Shown piece after piece: positions 44,957 to 53,603 of a stretch of 64,000 bases of DNA. Location of the stretch: the NCBI GenBank assembly GCA_963764205.1, contig CAVXRN010000002.1, positions 1 through 64,000 on the forward strand, given 5' to 3'. The DNA comes from Chersky-840 sp963764205. GTDB taxonomy: Bacteria > Actinomycetota > Acidimicrobiia > Acidimicrobiales > UBA8190. A model generated the notes under the pieces. That model saw only the letters and a list, made by a program, of their open reading frames with translations, made no database searches and had not been told where the DNA came from. Within the stretch, counting starts at the first letter, position 1. Every line of letters begins with the position of its first letter. The translations under genes and the position numbers were made by a program.

Positions 44957-45295
44957 ATGATGGACGACACACGTGCTCGGGAGTTGCTCCGGGCCGAACG
45001 GACCCGGGTGGAAGGCCTGCTCCGCGACACCGTCGGAGCGGGCCAAGACGACAGGGCGGCCGCCAACGAGCCCGGCGACATGACCGACCCCGCGGAGCGT
45101 CTCACCGCCGAGGAGGGCGACGACGCCGTTGCGGCCGGACTGCGCCAGCGGCTGGCCGCCCTCGATCGGGCCGAGCGCCGCCTCGAGGACGGCACGTTCG
45201 GCCTGTCGGTGCGCAGTGGCGTTCCCATCCCCGAGGATCGCCTCGAGGCCGACCCTGCCGCCGAGCTGACCGTGGACGAGGCGCAGCGGGGTTGA
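44957..45295 (+). CDS. DksA/TraR-like small protein lacking the zinc-finger cysteines
   Basis: A 112-residue protein. The N-terminal coiled-coil-like half (ARELLRAERTRVEGLLRDT) and the segment RRLEDGTFGLSVRSGVPIPEDRLEADP align with DksA/TraR proteins, whose zinc finger reads GxYGxCxxCGxxIxxxRLEAxP. Here every zinc-finger cysteine is replaced; the protein has no cysteine at all. It may still bind the RNA polymerase secondary channel, but that is inference. It sits between an MFS and two VOC genes. Confidence 0.72.
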   Translation: MMDDTRARELLRAERTRVEGLLRDTVGAGQDDRAAANEPGDMTDPAERLTAEEGDDAVAAGLRQRLAALDRAERRLEDGTFGLSVRSGVPIPEDRLEADPAAELTVDEAQRG

Positions 45296-45390
45296 TCGGA
45301 CGCCGCGCCCGACCCGCACCCCTTGTCGCGGGAGGAGCCGGTCGCTACTGTGTCGGCATCGAACGTATGTTTGGCAAGGAGGTGCCGGTC

Positions 45391-45858
45391 ATGTCGGACG
45401 TCAAACCCATACCTGACGATTACCCCCGGGTCATGCCCTACCTGTCGGTCATCGGGGCGACGCAGGCCATCGACTTCTACCGTGACGTGCTGGGCGCCGA
45501 GGAGCGCATGCGGTTGGCGGGGCCCGACGGCAAGTTGGGCCACGCCGAGCTCGAGATCGGCGACTCGGTGATCATGTTGGCCGACGAGTTCCCCGAGATG
45601 GGCGGCCGGAGCCCGAAGACCCTCGGGGGGACGCCGGTCACGTTGATGGTCTACGTCGAGGACGTCGACGCCGTCTTCGCCCGCGCCCTGCAACGGGGCG
45701 CGACCGAGGTCCGTGCCCTGCAGGACCAGTTCTACGGCGACCGTTCGGGCGTGTTCGAAGACCCCTTCGGGCACCGCTGGAACGTGGCGACCCACATCGA
45801 GGACGTGTCGGAGGCCGACATGGAGGTGCGCGCCGCGCAGGCGGTCGCCCCCGGCTGA
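45391..45858 (+). CDS. VOC-superfamily protein, PhnB/glyoxalase-like
   Basis: A 155-residue protein from the ATG at 45391, well placed after AAGGAGG. It opens VMPYLSVIGATQAIDFYRDVLGAEE, typical of PhnB-like VOC proteins, and ends with the DRSGVFEDPFGHRWNVATH signature. VOC metal positions are partly visible. Members include dioxygenase-like and isomerase-like enzymes and resistance proteins; the substrate is not deducible. Confidence 0.9.
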   Translation: MSDVKPIPDDYPRVMPYLSVIGATQAIDFYRDVLGAEERMRLAGPDGKLGHAELEIGDSVIMLADEFPEMGGRSPKTLGGTPVTLMVYVEDVDAVFARALQRGATEVRALQDQFYGDRSGVFEDPFGHRWNVATHIEDVSEADMEVRAAQAVAPG

Positions 45859-45876
45859 GCGGCACTCGACGCGCCC

Positions 45877-46263
45877 ATGAGCGTCCGGCTCAACCACACC
45901 ATCGTCTGGTGCCGGGACCAACACGTCTCGGCCGCGTTCCTGGCCGAGACCTTGGGCCTGGCCCCACCCACGCGCTTCGGGCCCTTCCTCGTCGTCGAGG
46001 CCGCCAACGACGTCTCGCTCGACTTCCACGAGGTCGACGGCGCCATCGGGGCCCAGCACTACGCCTTCCTCGTGTCCGAGGAGGAGTTCGACGCGATCTT
46101 CGGGCGCATCGCCGGCCGAGGGCTCGACTTCTGGGCTGACCCGGGGAAGACCAGGGCGGGGGAGATCAACCACAACGACGGTGGGCGGGGCGTGTACTTC
46201 CCCGACCCCGACGCCCATCTTCTGGAGATCTTCACCCGCCCCTACGGGAGCGGCTCGGCGTGA
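45877..46263 (+). CDS. VOC-superfamily protein (glyoxalase/bleomycin-resistance type)
   Basis: A 128-residue protein starting MSVRLNHTIVWCRDQHVSAAF. It contains the two-module VOC fold with HYAFLVSEEEFDAIFGRI and GGRGVYFPDPDAHLLEIFTRPYG. The first-strand histidine (LNHTIV) and C-terminal glutamate (LLEIFT) are placed as metal ligands. It follows the other VOC gene by 18 bp and probably shares its transcript. Confidence 0.88.
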   Translation: MSVRLNHTIVWCRDQHVSAAFLAETLGLAPPTRFGPFLVVEAANDVSLDFHEVDGAIGAQHYAFLVSEEEFDAIFGRIAGRGLDFWADPGKTRAGEINHNDGGRGVYFPDPDAHLLEIFTRPYGSGSA

Positions 46264-46264
46264 G

Positions 46265-48406
46265 CTACGCCTGGGCCCGGCGGAGGTGGAATTCGGGCTG
46301 GTAGGTCCGGAAGCGGCCGCGGCCGTCTGACTTGGCCCGGTACATGGCACTGTCGGCGCGCGACACGACCGAGTCGTAGGTGTCGGCGGTGTCGGGGAAC
46401 ACCGTGACACCGACGCTGGCTCCGATCGACAGCGTGAGCTCGCGCACGACGAAGGGGGCGCTGACAGCGGCGACGACTTGCGCCGCGACGACCTCCGCGT
46501 CCTCGGCCTGGCTCACCTGCTGGAGGAGGATGCCGAATTCGTCACCACCGATCCGGGCCACGGTGTCTTCCTCGCGCACCGTTTCGAGGAGCCGCCCCGC
46601 CACGGCCCGCAGCAGTTCGTCCCCGACCTTGTGCCCGTGGTTGTCGTTGACGAACTTGAAACGGTCGAGATCGACGAACAGCAGCGCAAGGCTCGAGCCG
46701 CTGCGCCGTGCAATCGACAGGGACTGTGTCACCCGGTCTTCGAACAGCCGTGAGTTGGCCAGGTCGGTGACCGGGTCGTGCAGGGCCTGGTGCCGGACCT
46801 CTTCGAGCAGAGCGACGCCGTCGAGCGCGGTCGCCGCCAGGCTGGCCGCACCACTCAGGCGCTCCCACAATGCCGCGTCGACCCGAGGTTCGTGACAGTC
46901 GCTGCCCACCACCAAGGCGCCGAAGAGCGCGTTGCGGGCCGTGATGGGGACGACGACCCCCGTCGCGAGCCCGGTGACGGTCAGGATCGACGACAGAACC
47001 GGGTCCGACGACGCTGTCACCACGGTGGGCGTCGCCATCTCGAGCAGCCGGTTCTCTACTGCGGTGGTGCGCAGCGCGCCGGGCCCCGGCTCCTCACCGT
47101 CGGGCACCGGCGATGCCGTCGACGCCACGCGCGACAGCAGTGCGTCGCCGGGATCCCACAGCAGGACGTGCGCCTCGTCATGACCGGCGATGGCCGGCAC
47201 CGCCTCAACCAGACGGTGGGCGACTTCGGTACGGGTCGCTCCCTCGGCCAGGGCCTTGCCCAGTGCCAGCAACGCGCTCAGCGTGGTGTTGCGGTCCCGT
47301 GACTCGTCGAGGGCGGCCGCGGTCTCCAGGGCCGCGGCGGCGTGCCCGGCGTAGGCCATCAGGAGCGACCGTTCCTGGGGCAGGAAGTGGTAATTCGGAG
47401 GGAAGAAGGCGGCCAGGCGACCGAAGTGGCCACGGGTCGACTCGATGTCCACCACCAGCCGCGAGGGATCACTCGCCTTCGGGTCGCTGCGACGGACCTC
47501 GTCCGCGGCGGCCTGCGCTTCGTCGTCGGCGAAGCCGACGTGATGGATCCTCGGTGCGTGGTCGCCGGGCAGCTGGGCCACCAACAGGTAGCGGGGTGCT
47601 CGCACCGCCACGCCGGCCCGGCGTGTGATCGTCTCGAGCATGGAGTTGACGTCGCGCGTGGACGCCAGCTCCTTGGCCACCGATTCGAGGGACTCGAAGC
47701 GCTTGGCGAGTATGAGCGCCTGCTCTCGTAGGACGACGACCTCGCGTTCGAGACTGGCCTGGACCGAGGAGGTCGGGTCCCAGCCCACCCGGATCAGACA
47801 TCGACCATCGCCGCGGGTCTGGCATTCCAGCTCGTCCACGTCAGCCGGTTCCATGCCGAACAGGACGGGGAACTGCGACAGTGCGCCGAGCGTGTAGTCA
47901 CAGAACAGCCGGTCTCTGGTGTGGTTCGGGGTGACGACGCTGATGAGGCCTTGGGTCTCGTCGATGTCGATGACCTCGGCCCGGGTGATCGTCGACTGCT
48001 TGGCCGAGATGCCGGGATAGGCGCGCAGCATCTCGGCGGGGGAGCCGATCGACCGCAAGAGGGCCAGGACCTCGGTGCCGGCGTACTGTCGGAACACCTC
48101 GACGCCGGCCTTCCGGCCGATGGCAGGGTCGCCGAGGACCTCGGCCGATGCCCGGAAGAGCGCGAGCCCCTGCTCGTAGGAGCTCCAGCCGTCGGGGCGG
48201 CGCAAGTCGGCGGGGGAGCGCCGCTCCCCGGCCCGGGCCAGCACCTTGGCCACCTCGGCGTCCCCACCGACGTGGTGGACCACGGCGAGGAGCGCGCCGA
48301 ACATCGAGTTGGCCAGTTCCTGGGTGGTCTCGGGGTGGTCGCCCACCCTAGAAGGGTCGACCGCCGAACCGGCGACCTTGACCCCGTCGGGCCATACCAG
48401 GCACAT
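46265..48406 (-). CDS. Soluble GGDEF diguanylate cyclase with V4R-like and GAF domains
   Basis: A ~713-residue protein from the ATG at 48406 (MCLVWPDGVKV); a longer reading from 48634 is cysteine-rich and unlikely. The N-terminal ~230 residues end with ELECQTRGDGRCLIRVGW, resembling 4-vinyl-reductase/V4R-type small-molecule domains. Two GAF-like modules follow. The C-terminal GGDEF domain is intact (ARIGGDEFGILL), with an I-site RxxD as REED five residues before it, so it should be active and product-inhibited. No membrane segment is evident. The sensory ligand is unknown. Confidence 0.9.
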   Translation of the reverse strand: MCLVWPDGVKVAGSAVDPSRVGDHPETTQELANSMFGALLAVVHHVGGDAEVAKVLARAGERRSPADLRRPDGWSSYEQGLALFRASAEVLGDPAIGRKAGVEVFRQYAGTEVLALLRSIGSPAEMLRAYPGISAKQSTITRAEVIDIDETQGLISVVTPNHTRDRLFCDYTLGALSQFPVLFGMEPADVDELECQTRGDGRCLIRVGWDPTSSVQASLEREVVVLREQALILAKRFESLESVAKELASTRDVNSMLETITRRAGVAVRAPRYLLVAQLPGDHAPRIHHVGFADDEAQAAADEVRRSDPKASDPSRLVVDIESTRGHFGRLAAFFPPNYHFLPQERSLLMAYAGHAAAALETAAALDESRDRNTTLSALLALGKALAEGATRTEVAHRLVEAVPAIAGHDEAHVLLWDPGDALLSRVASTASPVPDGEEPGPGALRTTAVENRLLEMATPTVVTASSDPVLSSILTVTGLATGVVVPITARNALFGALVVGSDCHEPRVDAALWERLSGAASLAATALDGVALLEEVRHQALHDPVTDLANSRLFEDRVTQSLSIARRSGSSLALLFVDLDRFKFVNDNHGHKVGDELLRAVAGRLLETVREEDTVARIGGDEFGILLQQVSQAEDAEVVAAQVVAAVSAPFVVRELTLSIGASVGVTVFPDTADTYDSVVSRADSAMYRAKSDGRGRFRTYQPEFHLRRAQA

Positions 48407-48569
48407 CGTTGCCCCTGACAAGTAATCGGCCCGCAGGGCGGCCCCAGGAACGAAACTCACGCCTGGCGGGGATGGACATGGCGCCGCACCGACCGACAGA
48501 GTGTCTCTGCCTGCCTCGCATCGGCATGACGACGGCACTCGACGAGCGACGATCGGAGCGCAACGCCCT

Positions 48570-49361
48570 ATGAACGACGAGTTGGCCGACTTCACCAAGG
48601 AGCAGTTCAGCGCCGTGGGCAAGACCCGCGACATCTACCGCGTCGGCTCGGGTCCCGCCGTGATCGTGATCGCCGAGATCCCCGGGATCACCCCGCAGGT
48701 GGCCGAGTTCGGTCGGAAGGTGGCGGCCATCGGGTGCACCGCGGTGCTCCCCCATCTCTTCGGCGTTCCCGGCGCGCCGGCATCGGTCACCAATGCCCTC
48801 AAGACGATCGGCCCGGCCTGTGTGTCACGGGAATTCTCGGCCTGGGCGTTGAAACGGACGAGCCCGGTGACCGTGTGGCTGCGCGCGCTGGCGGCTCAGG
48901 AGCACGAGCGGTGCGGAGGCCCGGGAGTGGGCGCGGTCGGCATGTGCTTCACCGGCGGCTTCGCGCTGGCCATGATGGTCGACGCGACCGTCGTGGCGCC
49001 GGTGCTGAGCCAACCGTCGTTGCCCTTCCCGATCTCCAAACGCCACAAGGCCGACATCGGGATCTCCGATGCCGACCTCGCCACGGTGAAGACCCGGGTG
49101 GCCGACGGCGCGTGTGTCATGGGCCTGCGCTTCACCCACGATCCCTTCTGCTTCCCCCAACGCTTCGAGACGTTGCGCCGCGAGCTGGGCGACGGATTCA
49201 TCGCGGTCGAGCTCGACTCGTCGCCGGGCAACCCCCACGGTCATCCGAAGAATGCGCACTCGGTCCTGACCGAGCACCTGGACGACCGCCCCGGCACCCC
49301 CACGCGCGCTGCGCTGGACCAGGTCCTCGATTTCTTCCGGGAGCGGCTGGCGCTCGTGTGA
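48570..49361 (+). CDS. Dienelactone hydrolase-like protein
   Basis: A ~263-residue alpha/beta hydrolase from the ATG at 48570. The nucleophile elbow is GMCFTGGF with cysteine in place of serine, as in dienelactone hydrolases. Surrounding segments IAEIPGITPQVAEFGRKVA and CTAVLPHLFG match the DLH family. A histidine near the C terminus (KNAHSVLTEHL) is the likely third catalytic residue. Possible substrates are dienelactones or other small esters. It ends at a strong hairpin. Confidence 0.87.
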   Translation: MNDELADFTKEQFSAVGKTRDIYRVGSGPAVIVIAEIPGITPQVAEFGRKVAAIGCTAVLPHLFGVPGAPASVTNALKTIGPACVSREFSAWALKRTSPVTVWLRALAAQEHERCGGPGVGAVGMCFTGGFALAMMVDATVVAPVLSQPSLPFPISKRHKADIGISDADLATVKTRVADGACVMGLRFTHDPFCFPQRFETLRRELGDGFIAVELDSSPGNPHGHPKNAHSVLTEHLDDRPGTPTRAALDQVLDFFRERLALV

Positions 49362-49403
49362 CGTGCCACGGGCGGAAGGGAACCCCCTCCGCCCGTGGCA
49401 CGT
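49361..49403. terminator. Long hairpin, probably bidirectional terminator
   Basis: Arms at 49361-49376 and 49388-49403 form a perfect 16-bp stem that begins at the DLH stop codon, with up to three more pairs inside the loop. It lies between the convergent DLH and livK genes. No clear U-tract is present on either strand, so the mechanism is uncertain. Confidence 0.6.
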
Positions 49404-49422
49404 CCATCGGTTGGTGCGTGCC

Positions 49423-50835
49423 CTAGGACGTCGACTCCAGGTTCTTCGGCGGTGTCGACGTCTTGCCCGTATACGTCGTGACCGGCGCCGATCCCGTGTC
49501 GGTCACCTGCACCGGACCGACCGGTGTGCTGCCGATCCAGCTCCCCGTGGGCGTCACTGCCGGTGGCGCGGTGCTGCTCAGCTTGATGACCTGAGCCCCT
49601 TGGTAGCCGTAGCGAACGGAGCTCGAGTACGACAGCGGGACGTATCCGGGTGTCACGAAGTTCTTCCCCGAGTCGGCGAGGGCCGACAGCAGCGAGGCAC
49701 GGGTCAGGTCCTTCCCCGCAGCCTGCAACGCCTGCACGAAGGTGTAGGCCAGGGCGATGCCGTACTGCGTGTTGCCGTCGAGGCCGGACTTTGCGTACAG
49801 GGCCGGTGCGTAGTCCTGGAGCAGCTTCTTCTCGACCTGGACCCAGGGATTGGACACGTTGGACTCCGGTGCGAAGTAGGCATCGGTGATCACGCCGTTG
49901 AGCAATCCGGTGGCTGCCTTGGCCTGCGCCGCGCTGCCCGTGGCCTTCTGGGCGAACGAGGACAGCAGCGGCCCCACGGTGGGGGAGTCGGCGCCGACGT
50001 TGGACAGGACGTACTGCGGGATGTAGCCGATCGCCGCGCCCGGGAGCATGGCGAGGGCGGTGGCCGCGGGGATTGTGGCCATCACCACCACCTGCGCGCC
50101 GGCCGCCTTCAACGCCGCGATCTGGTTGGACAGCGGGCCGGCGAGCGTCGCCGCGTCATAGGTCTGACGCGAGACCACCGACGCCGAAGGGATCTCCATG
50201 TCCAGGCCCTTGACCAAGTCCTGGCCGAATTCGTCGCCCTGGTAGAGGTACCCGATCTTCTTGCCCGCGAACTGCGTTTTGACGTAATTGCCCAGGATCT
50301 TCCCCTCGACGGTGTACGGGGGCTGCCATCCGGAGCTGTAGGGGAAGTGGGGATCGCTCCAGCAGTTGCACCCCGACTCGATGAACATCTGGGGCACCTT
50401 CTGGGTGTTCAAGAAGCCCTGCACCGCCGTTTGGGTGGGCGTGCCGAGCGAGCCGACGTCGGCGAAGATGTTGTCCTGGAGCACGAGCTTGCGCGTCAGG
50501 GTGGCGGTGTTGGCCGGGTTGTACCCGTCGTCGAGGTAGGTGTAGTGGATCTTGCGACCGTCGATACCGCCTTGCGCGTTGACCCAGCCGAACACGGCGT
50601 CCATGGCCGGGGCGATCTCGTCGTAGCCGGGCGCGGCGGGACCGGTGAGCGGCACCGTGGCTCCGATGTTGATGCTGGTGGAGGTCACTCCCGGCACGTT
50701 GGCCGTGGTGGTCGAGGTGGAGCTCGGAGAGGAGCTGCACGCGGAGAGCACCGTGGCCCCCAGTGCCACTCCCAGGGCTCCCGTGACCAGCACACGCGTG
50801 TACCTGCCGATGGAGGTGGGTTTGCTATGTCTCAT
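49423..50835 (-). CDS. livK: Branched-chain amino acid-type ABC transporter substrate-binding lipoprotein
   Basis: A ~470-residue extracytoplasmic receptor. I start at the ATG at 50835 (MRHSKPTS), preceded by AGGAG; an upstream ATG at 50853 is less likely. A lipobox VLSAC (C33) follows a hydrophobic signal. The periplasmic-binding-protein-type-1 body carries the family landmarks VPLTGPAAPGYDE and IDGRKIHYTYLDDGYNP. Such receptors bind branched amino acids, amides, urea or aromatic acids. Order on the minus strand is livG-livF-livH-livM-livK. Confidence 0.9.
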   Translation of the reverse strand: MRHSKPTSIGRYTRVLVTGALGVALGATVLSACSSSPSSTSTTTANVPGVTSTSINIGATVPLTGPAAPGYDEIAPAMDAVFGWVNAQGGIDGRKIHYTYLDDGYNPANTATLTRKLVLQDNIFADVGSLGTPTQTAVQGFLNTQKVPQMFIESGCNCWSDPHFPYSSGWQPPYTVEGKILGNYVKTQFAGKKIGYLYQGDEFGQDLVKGLDMEIPSASVVSRQTYDAATLAGPLSNQIAALKAAGAQVVVMATIPAATALAMLPGAAIGYIPQYVLSNVGADSPTVGPLLSSFAQKATGSAAQAKAATGLLNGVITDAYFAPESNVSNPWVQVEKKLLQDYAPALYAKSGLDGNTQYGIALAYTFVQALQAAGKDLTRASLLSALADSGKNFVTPGYVPLSYSSSVRYGYQGAQVIKLSSTAPPAVTPTGSWIGSTPVGPVQVTDTGSAPVTTYTGKTSTPPKNLESTS

Positions 50836-50887
50836 TGCTGCTCCTTTTCTCATGGGTGTGACGCGCTGTTGCTCAGTGTGACGGTTG

Positions 50888-52006
50888 CTATGTGTGACTG
50901 ACCGATGCCTGCAGGGGCTCTTGCTGCGGTTCGGGCCCGGGCGGAACGTTCCCGCCCCATCGGGCCCCGAGGCTCGCGACCCGTCGCCACGCCCACCGTA
51001 GGCCCCCTTGTATGCCGGTGGGTGCTGCGATCATGGCGACGATGAGGACGACGCCGAAGATGATGGTGGCGAGATAGGCGTTGGCCCCGCTCCCGAGGTT
51101 GAAGTCGCCCGAGAGCGACGTCGACCACTGCGGCAGGTAGACCAAGAGGATCGCCCCCCACCACATGCCCATCAGCGTCCCGGTTCCCCCCAGGACCATG
51201 GCGGCGAGCAACTGGATGGACAGTGACAAGGGGAACTCGCCCGTGTTGACGACACCGGTGGACAGTCCCAGGAAGGCGCCCGCCAATCCTGCACACGCCG
51301 CACTGGTCACGAACGCCATGACCTTGATCCGGGCCACGTGAATGCCCGCCAGCGACGCCGCCACTTCGTCGTCGCGCACCGCTCGAAACGACCGCCCGAA
51401 GCGACTCCGAAGGAGGTTGGCCAACAGCACCAACGTGATCAGAGCTCCGAGGATCTGGATCCATGCCAGCCACTCTTCGGGATTGATCGTCCCCGGAGCG
51501 CTGGGCACGGTCGTCGTGAGACCTTGGTCCCCGCCGAAGGTCGAGCTCCACTTGTCGGCGATGGGGGGGAGGGCCAACGCCAGGAGCAAGGTCATGCCGG
51601 CGAGGTACGGGCCCTTCAATCGGGCGGCGGGTATGCCGATCAGCAGGCCCAGGACGGCGGCCGCCCCGATCGACGCCGCCAGCTCGACCACGAAGTTGAG
51701 ATGGGTGTGGGTCATGAGGAGTGCGGTGGTGTACGCACCCACCGCCATGAAGGCGCCGTGGCCGAGCGAGATCTGTCCGTTTGTTCCCGTCAACACGCTG
51801 AGACCACCGAGGGCGACGACGTAGAGGGCGATCTCGCCCACCTCGAAGTCGTTGTAGGGGCTGAGCCACGTCGTCAGGAGGTAGAGGACCACGCCACCGG
51901 CGACCGCGAGGGTCAGATGGCGAAGGAGTGGTTGCCGGGGGAGACGCACATGCGCGAGCCACGGCGCGCGCACGGCCTGTCGCCGGTGCCGTGGCGACGC
52001 GGGCAC
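50888..52006 (-). CDS. livM: ABC transporter permease LivM
   Basis: A 372-residue permease with a long N-terminal extension, about ten spans and the signatures LTGTNGQISLGHGAFMAVGAY and the EAA-like loop FRAVRDDEVAASLAGIHVARIKVMAF. The C-terminal spans are followed by a basic cytoplasmic tail. It begins one base after the livH stop, which makes translational coupling likely. It pairs with LivH to form the membrane channel of the five-component transporter. Confidence 0.95.
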   Translation of the reverse strand: MPASPRHRRQAVRAPWLAHVRLPRQPLLRHLTLAVAGGVVLYLLTTWLSPYNDFEVGEIALYVVALGGLSVLTGTNGQISLGHGAFMAVGAYTTALLMTHTHLNFVVELAASIGAAAVLGLLIGIPAARLKGPYLAGMTLLLALALPPIADKWSSTFGGDQGLTTTVPSAPGTINPEEWLAWIQILGALITLVLLANLLRSRFGRSFRAVRDDEVAASLAGIHVARIKVMAFVTSAACAGLAGAFLGLSTGVVNTGEFPLSLSIQLLAAMVLGGTGTLMGMWWGAILLVYLPQWSTSLSGDFNLGSGANAYLATIIFGVVLIVAMIAAPTGIQGGLRWAWRRVASLGARWGGNVPPGPEPQQEPLQASVSHT

Positions 52007-52007
52007 C

Positions 52008-52886
52008 TCACACCCTCCGGGCCGGTGGTCGGGCGAAGATCCCCTCGGGCCGGGCCATGAGCGCCACCATCAACAGGGCCAGCGCGCCCAAGGGCTCGAG
52101 TCCCGAGCCGAGGTAGCCACCGACGTAGGAGATGCACAGTCCTGTCACGAGCCCGCCGATGAGCGCGCCCACCGGGCTCTCGAGGCCCCCGATCACCGCC
52201 GCGGTGAACGCGTACACGAGGACCAGGTCCATGTAGTACGGGCCGAACGAGCTGGTCGGCGCCACGAGGAGCCCCGCCAGGGACCCCGCCACGCCGGCCA
52301 GCGCCCACCCCAGGGTGAGCAGGAGCCCGACGCGCACCCCGAGGAGTCTCGAGATCTCGCCGGCGAAGGCCGATGCCCGCATCCGTAGCCCCAGCGTCGT
52401 GGCCCGGAACAGCACCAGCGTGGCGACCATGAGGACGAGCACCGACACCAGGATGAAGACGTCGAAGTGCGAGAAGGCGATCTTGGTGTGGCCCACCGTG
52501 AGGCCGCTCTGGGAGTACGCGGCGGGAAAGGCGCGGCTCGAGTTCCCGTAGATGGTGCCGGCCACGCCTTCGAGGACCACGAGCAGTCCGATGGTCACGA
52601 TGACCGGATTGAGCTCCGACTTCCCCTGCAGGGGACGGATCAGCACCCGCTCCACGAGCGCTCCCAACACGAACCCCATGACGAGCGCGGCCAGAAAGGC
52701 CCACCAGAACCCCACGTCGTGGCCGAGAAGGCTCGACGCGATGAACGTCGTGATCATCGCCATCGCACCCTGGGCGAAGTTGATGATCCGGGTGGCGCGG
52801 AAGATGAGGACCAGTGCCAAGGCGAGCGCGGCGAAGATCATCCCGTTGGCGATCCCGTCGAGGGTGATGTTGACGAACAGGCTCAC
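52008..52886 (-). CDS. livH: ABC transporter permease LivH
   Basis: A 292-residue permease starting MSLFVNITLDGIANGMIFAALALALVLIF, the standard LivH opening. It also has IINFAQGAMAMITTF, which matches the NFAxG motif, and an EAA-like loop (LRMRASAFAGEISRLLGVRV). Its ATG lies 9 bp after livF stops, in line with an operon. Confidence 0.95.
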   Translation of the reverse strand: MSLFVNITLDGIANGMIFAALALALVLIFRATRIINFAQGAMAMITTFIASSLLGHDVGFWWAFLAALVMGFVLGALVERVLIRPLQGKSELNPVIVTIGLLVVLEGVAGTIYGNSSRAFPAAYSQSGLTVGHTKIAFSHFDVFILVSVLVLMVATLVLFRATTLGLRMRASAFAGEISRLLGVRVGLLLTLGWALAGVAGSLAGLLVAPTSSFGPYYMDLVLVYAFTAAVIGGLESPVGALIGGLVTGLCISYVGGYLGSGLEPLGALALLMVALMARPEGIFARPPARRV

Positions 52887-52895
52887 GGGCGCCGC

Positions 52896-53603
52896 CTAGA
52901 ACCCGAGGTAGTGATGCCGCAGCGCGGCATCGGCGCCGATCACGGCCGCGTCGTCGCTCACCACCACCTCGCCCAGATTGAGCACGACGGCATGCTGCGA
53001 GACCGAGAGGGCGCTGCGGGCGTTCTGTTCCACCAGCACGACGGTCATGTCCGTTCCCTCGGTGTGATCGCGCAGGAGCGCCATGAGCTGTGCGGTCACG
53101 AGCGGTGCCAACCCCAGCGAGGGCTCGTCGAGCAAGAGGAGTCGGGGCCGGGAGATCAGGGCCCGGCCAATCACCAGCATCTGCCGTTCGCCTCCCGACA
53201 GCGTCGACGCGTGGCGTCGACGAAAGCCGCTGAGGCGGGGGAAGAGCTCGAATATCGCCTCGATCGCCGGTTGGCGGTCCCGGCGGCCGATGCACCACAA
53301 GGTGGCCAGGCGGAGATTCTCCTCCACCGTCAGCTCCGCGATGACCCCTCGTCCCTCGGGGACATGGGCGACCCCGCGTCGCGCCACGTCCTCGACGGCA
53401 CGCCCTAGGAGCTCCTCGTCGCCGAAGCGCACCGACCCCGACTTGGGCTTGACGAGTCCGCTCACCGTGCGGAGCAGTGTGGTCTTGCCGGCGCCGTTGG
53501 CTCCGAGGATGGCGGTGATCGCACCCGGACGGGCCGAGAGGGTCACCGACTTGAGCGCGTCGACCGCGCCGTAGGAGACCGAGAGCTCGTGGACCTCAAG
53601 CAT
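52896..53603 (-). CDS. livF: ABC transporter ATPase LivF
   Basis: A ~235-residue nucleotide-binding subunit from the ATG at 53603 (MLEVHELSVSYGAVDAL). Walker A is GANGAGKTT, the signature motif is LSGGERQM, and Walker B is LLLLDEPSLGLAP followed by the switch region. The start overlaps the livG stop by 8 bp. LivF and LivG form the ATPase heterodimer for LivHM. Confidence 0.96.
   Translation of the reverse strand: MLEVHELSVSYGAVDALKSVTLSARPGAITAILGANGAGKTTLLRTVSGLVKPKSGSVRFGDEELLGRAVEDVARRGVAHVPEGRGVIAELTVEENLRLATLWCIGRRDRQPAIEAIFELFPRLSGFRRRHASTLSGGERQMLVIGRALISRPRLLLLDEPSLGLAPLVTAQLMALLRDHTEGTDMTVVLVEQNARSALSVSQHAVVLNLGEVVVSDDAAVIGADAALRHHYLGF

Noticed and set aside
44164..46410. 748-residue minus-strand ORF
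   Set aside because: Antisense to the MFS, DksA-like and VOC genes; no recognisable domain.
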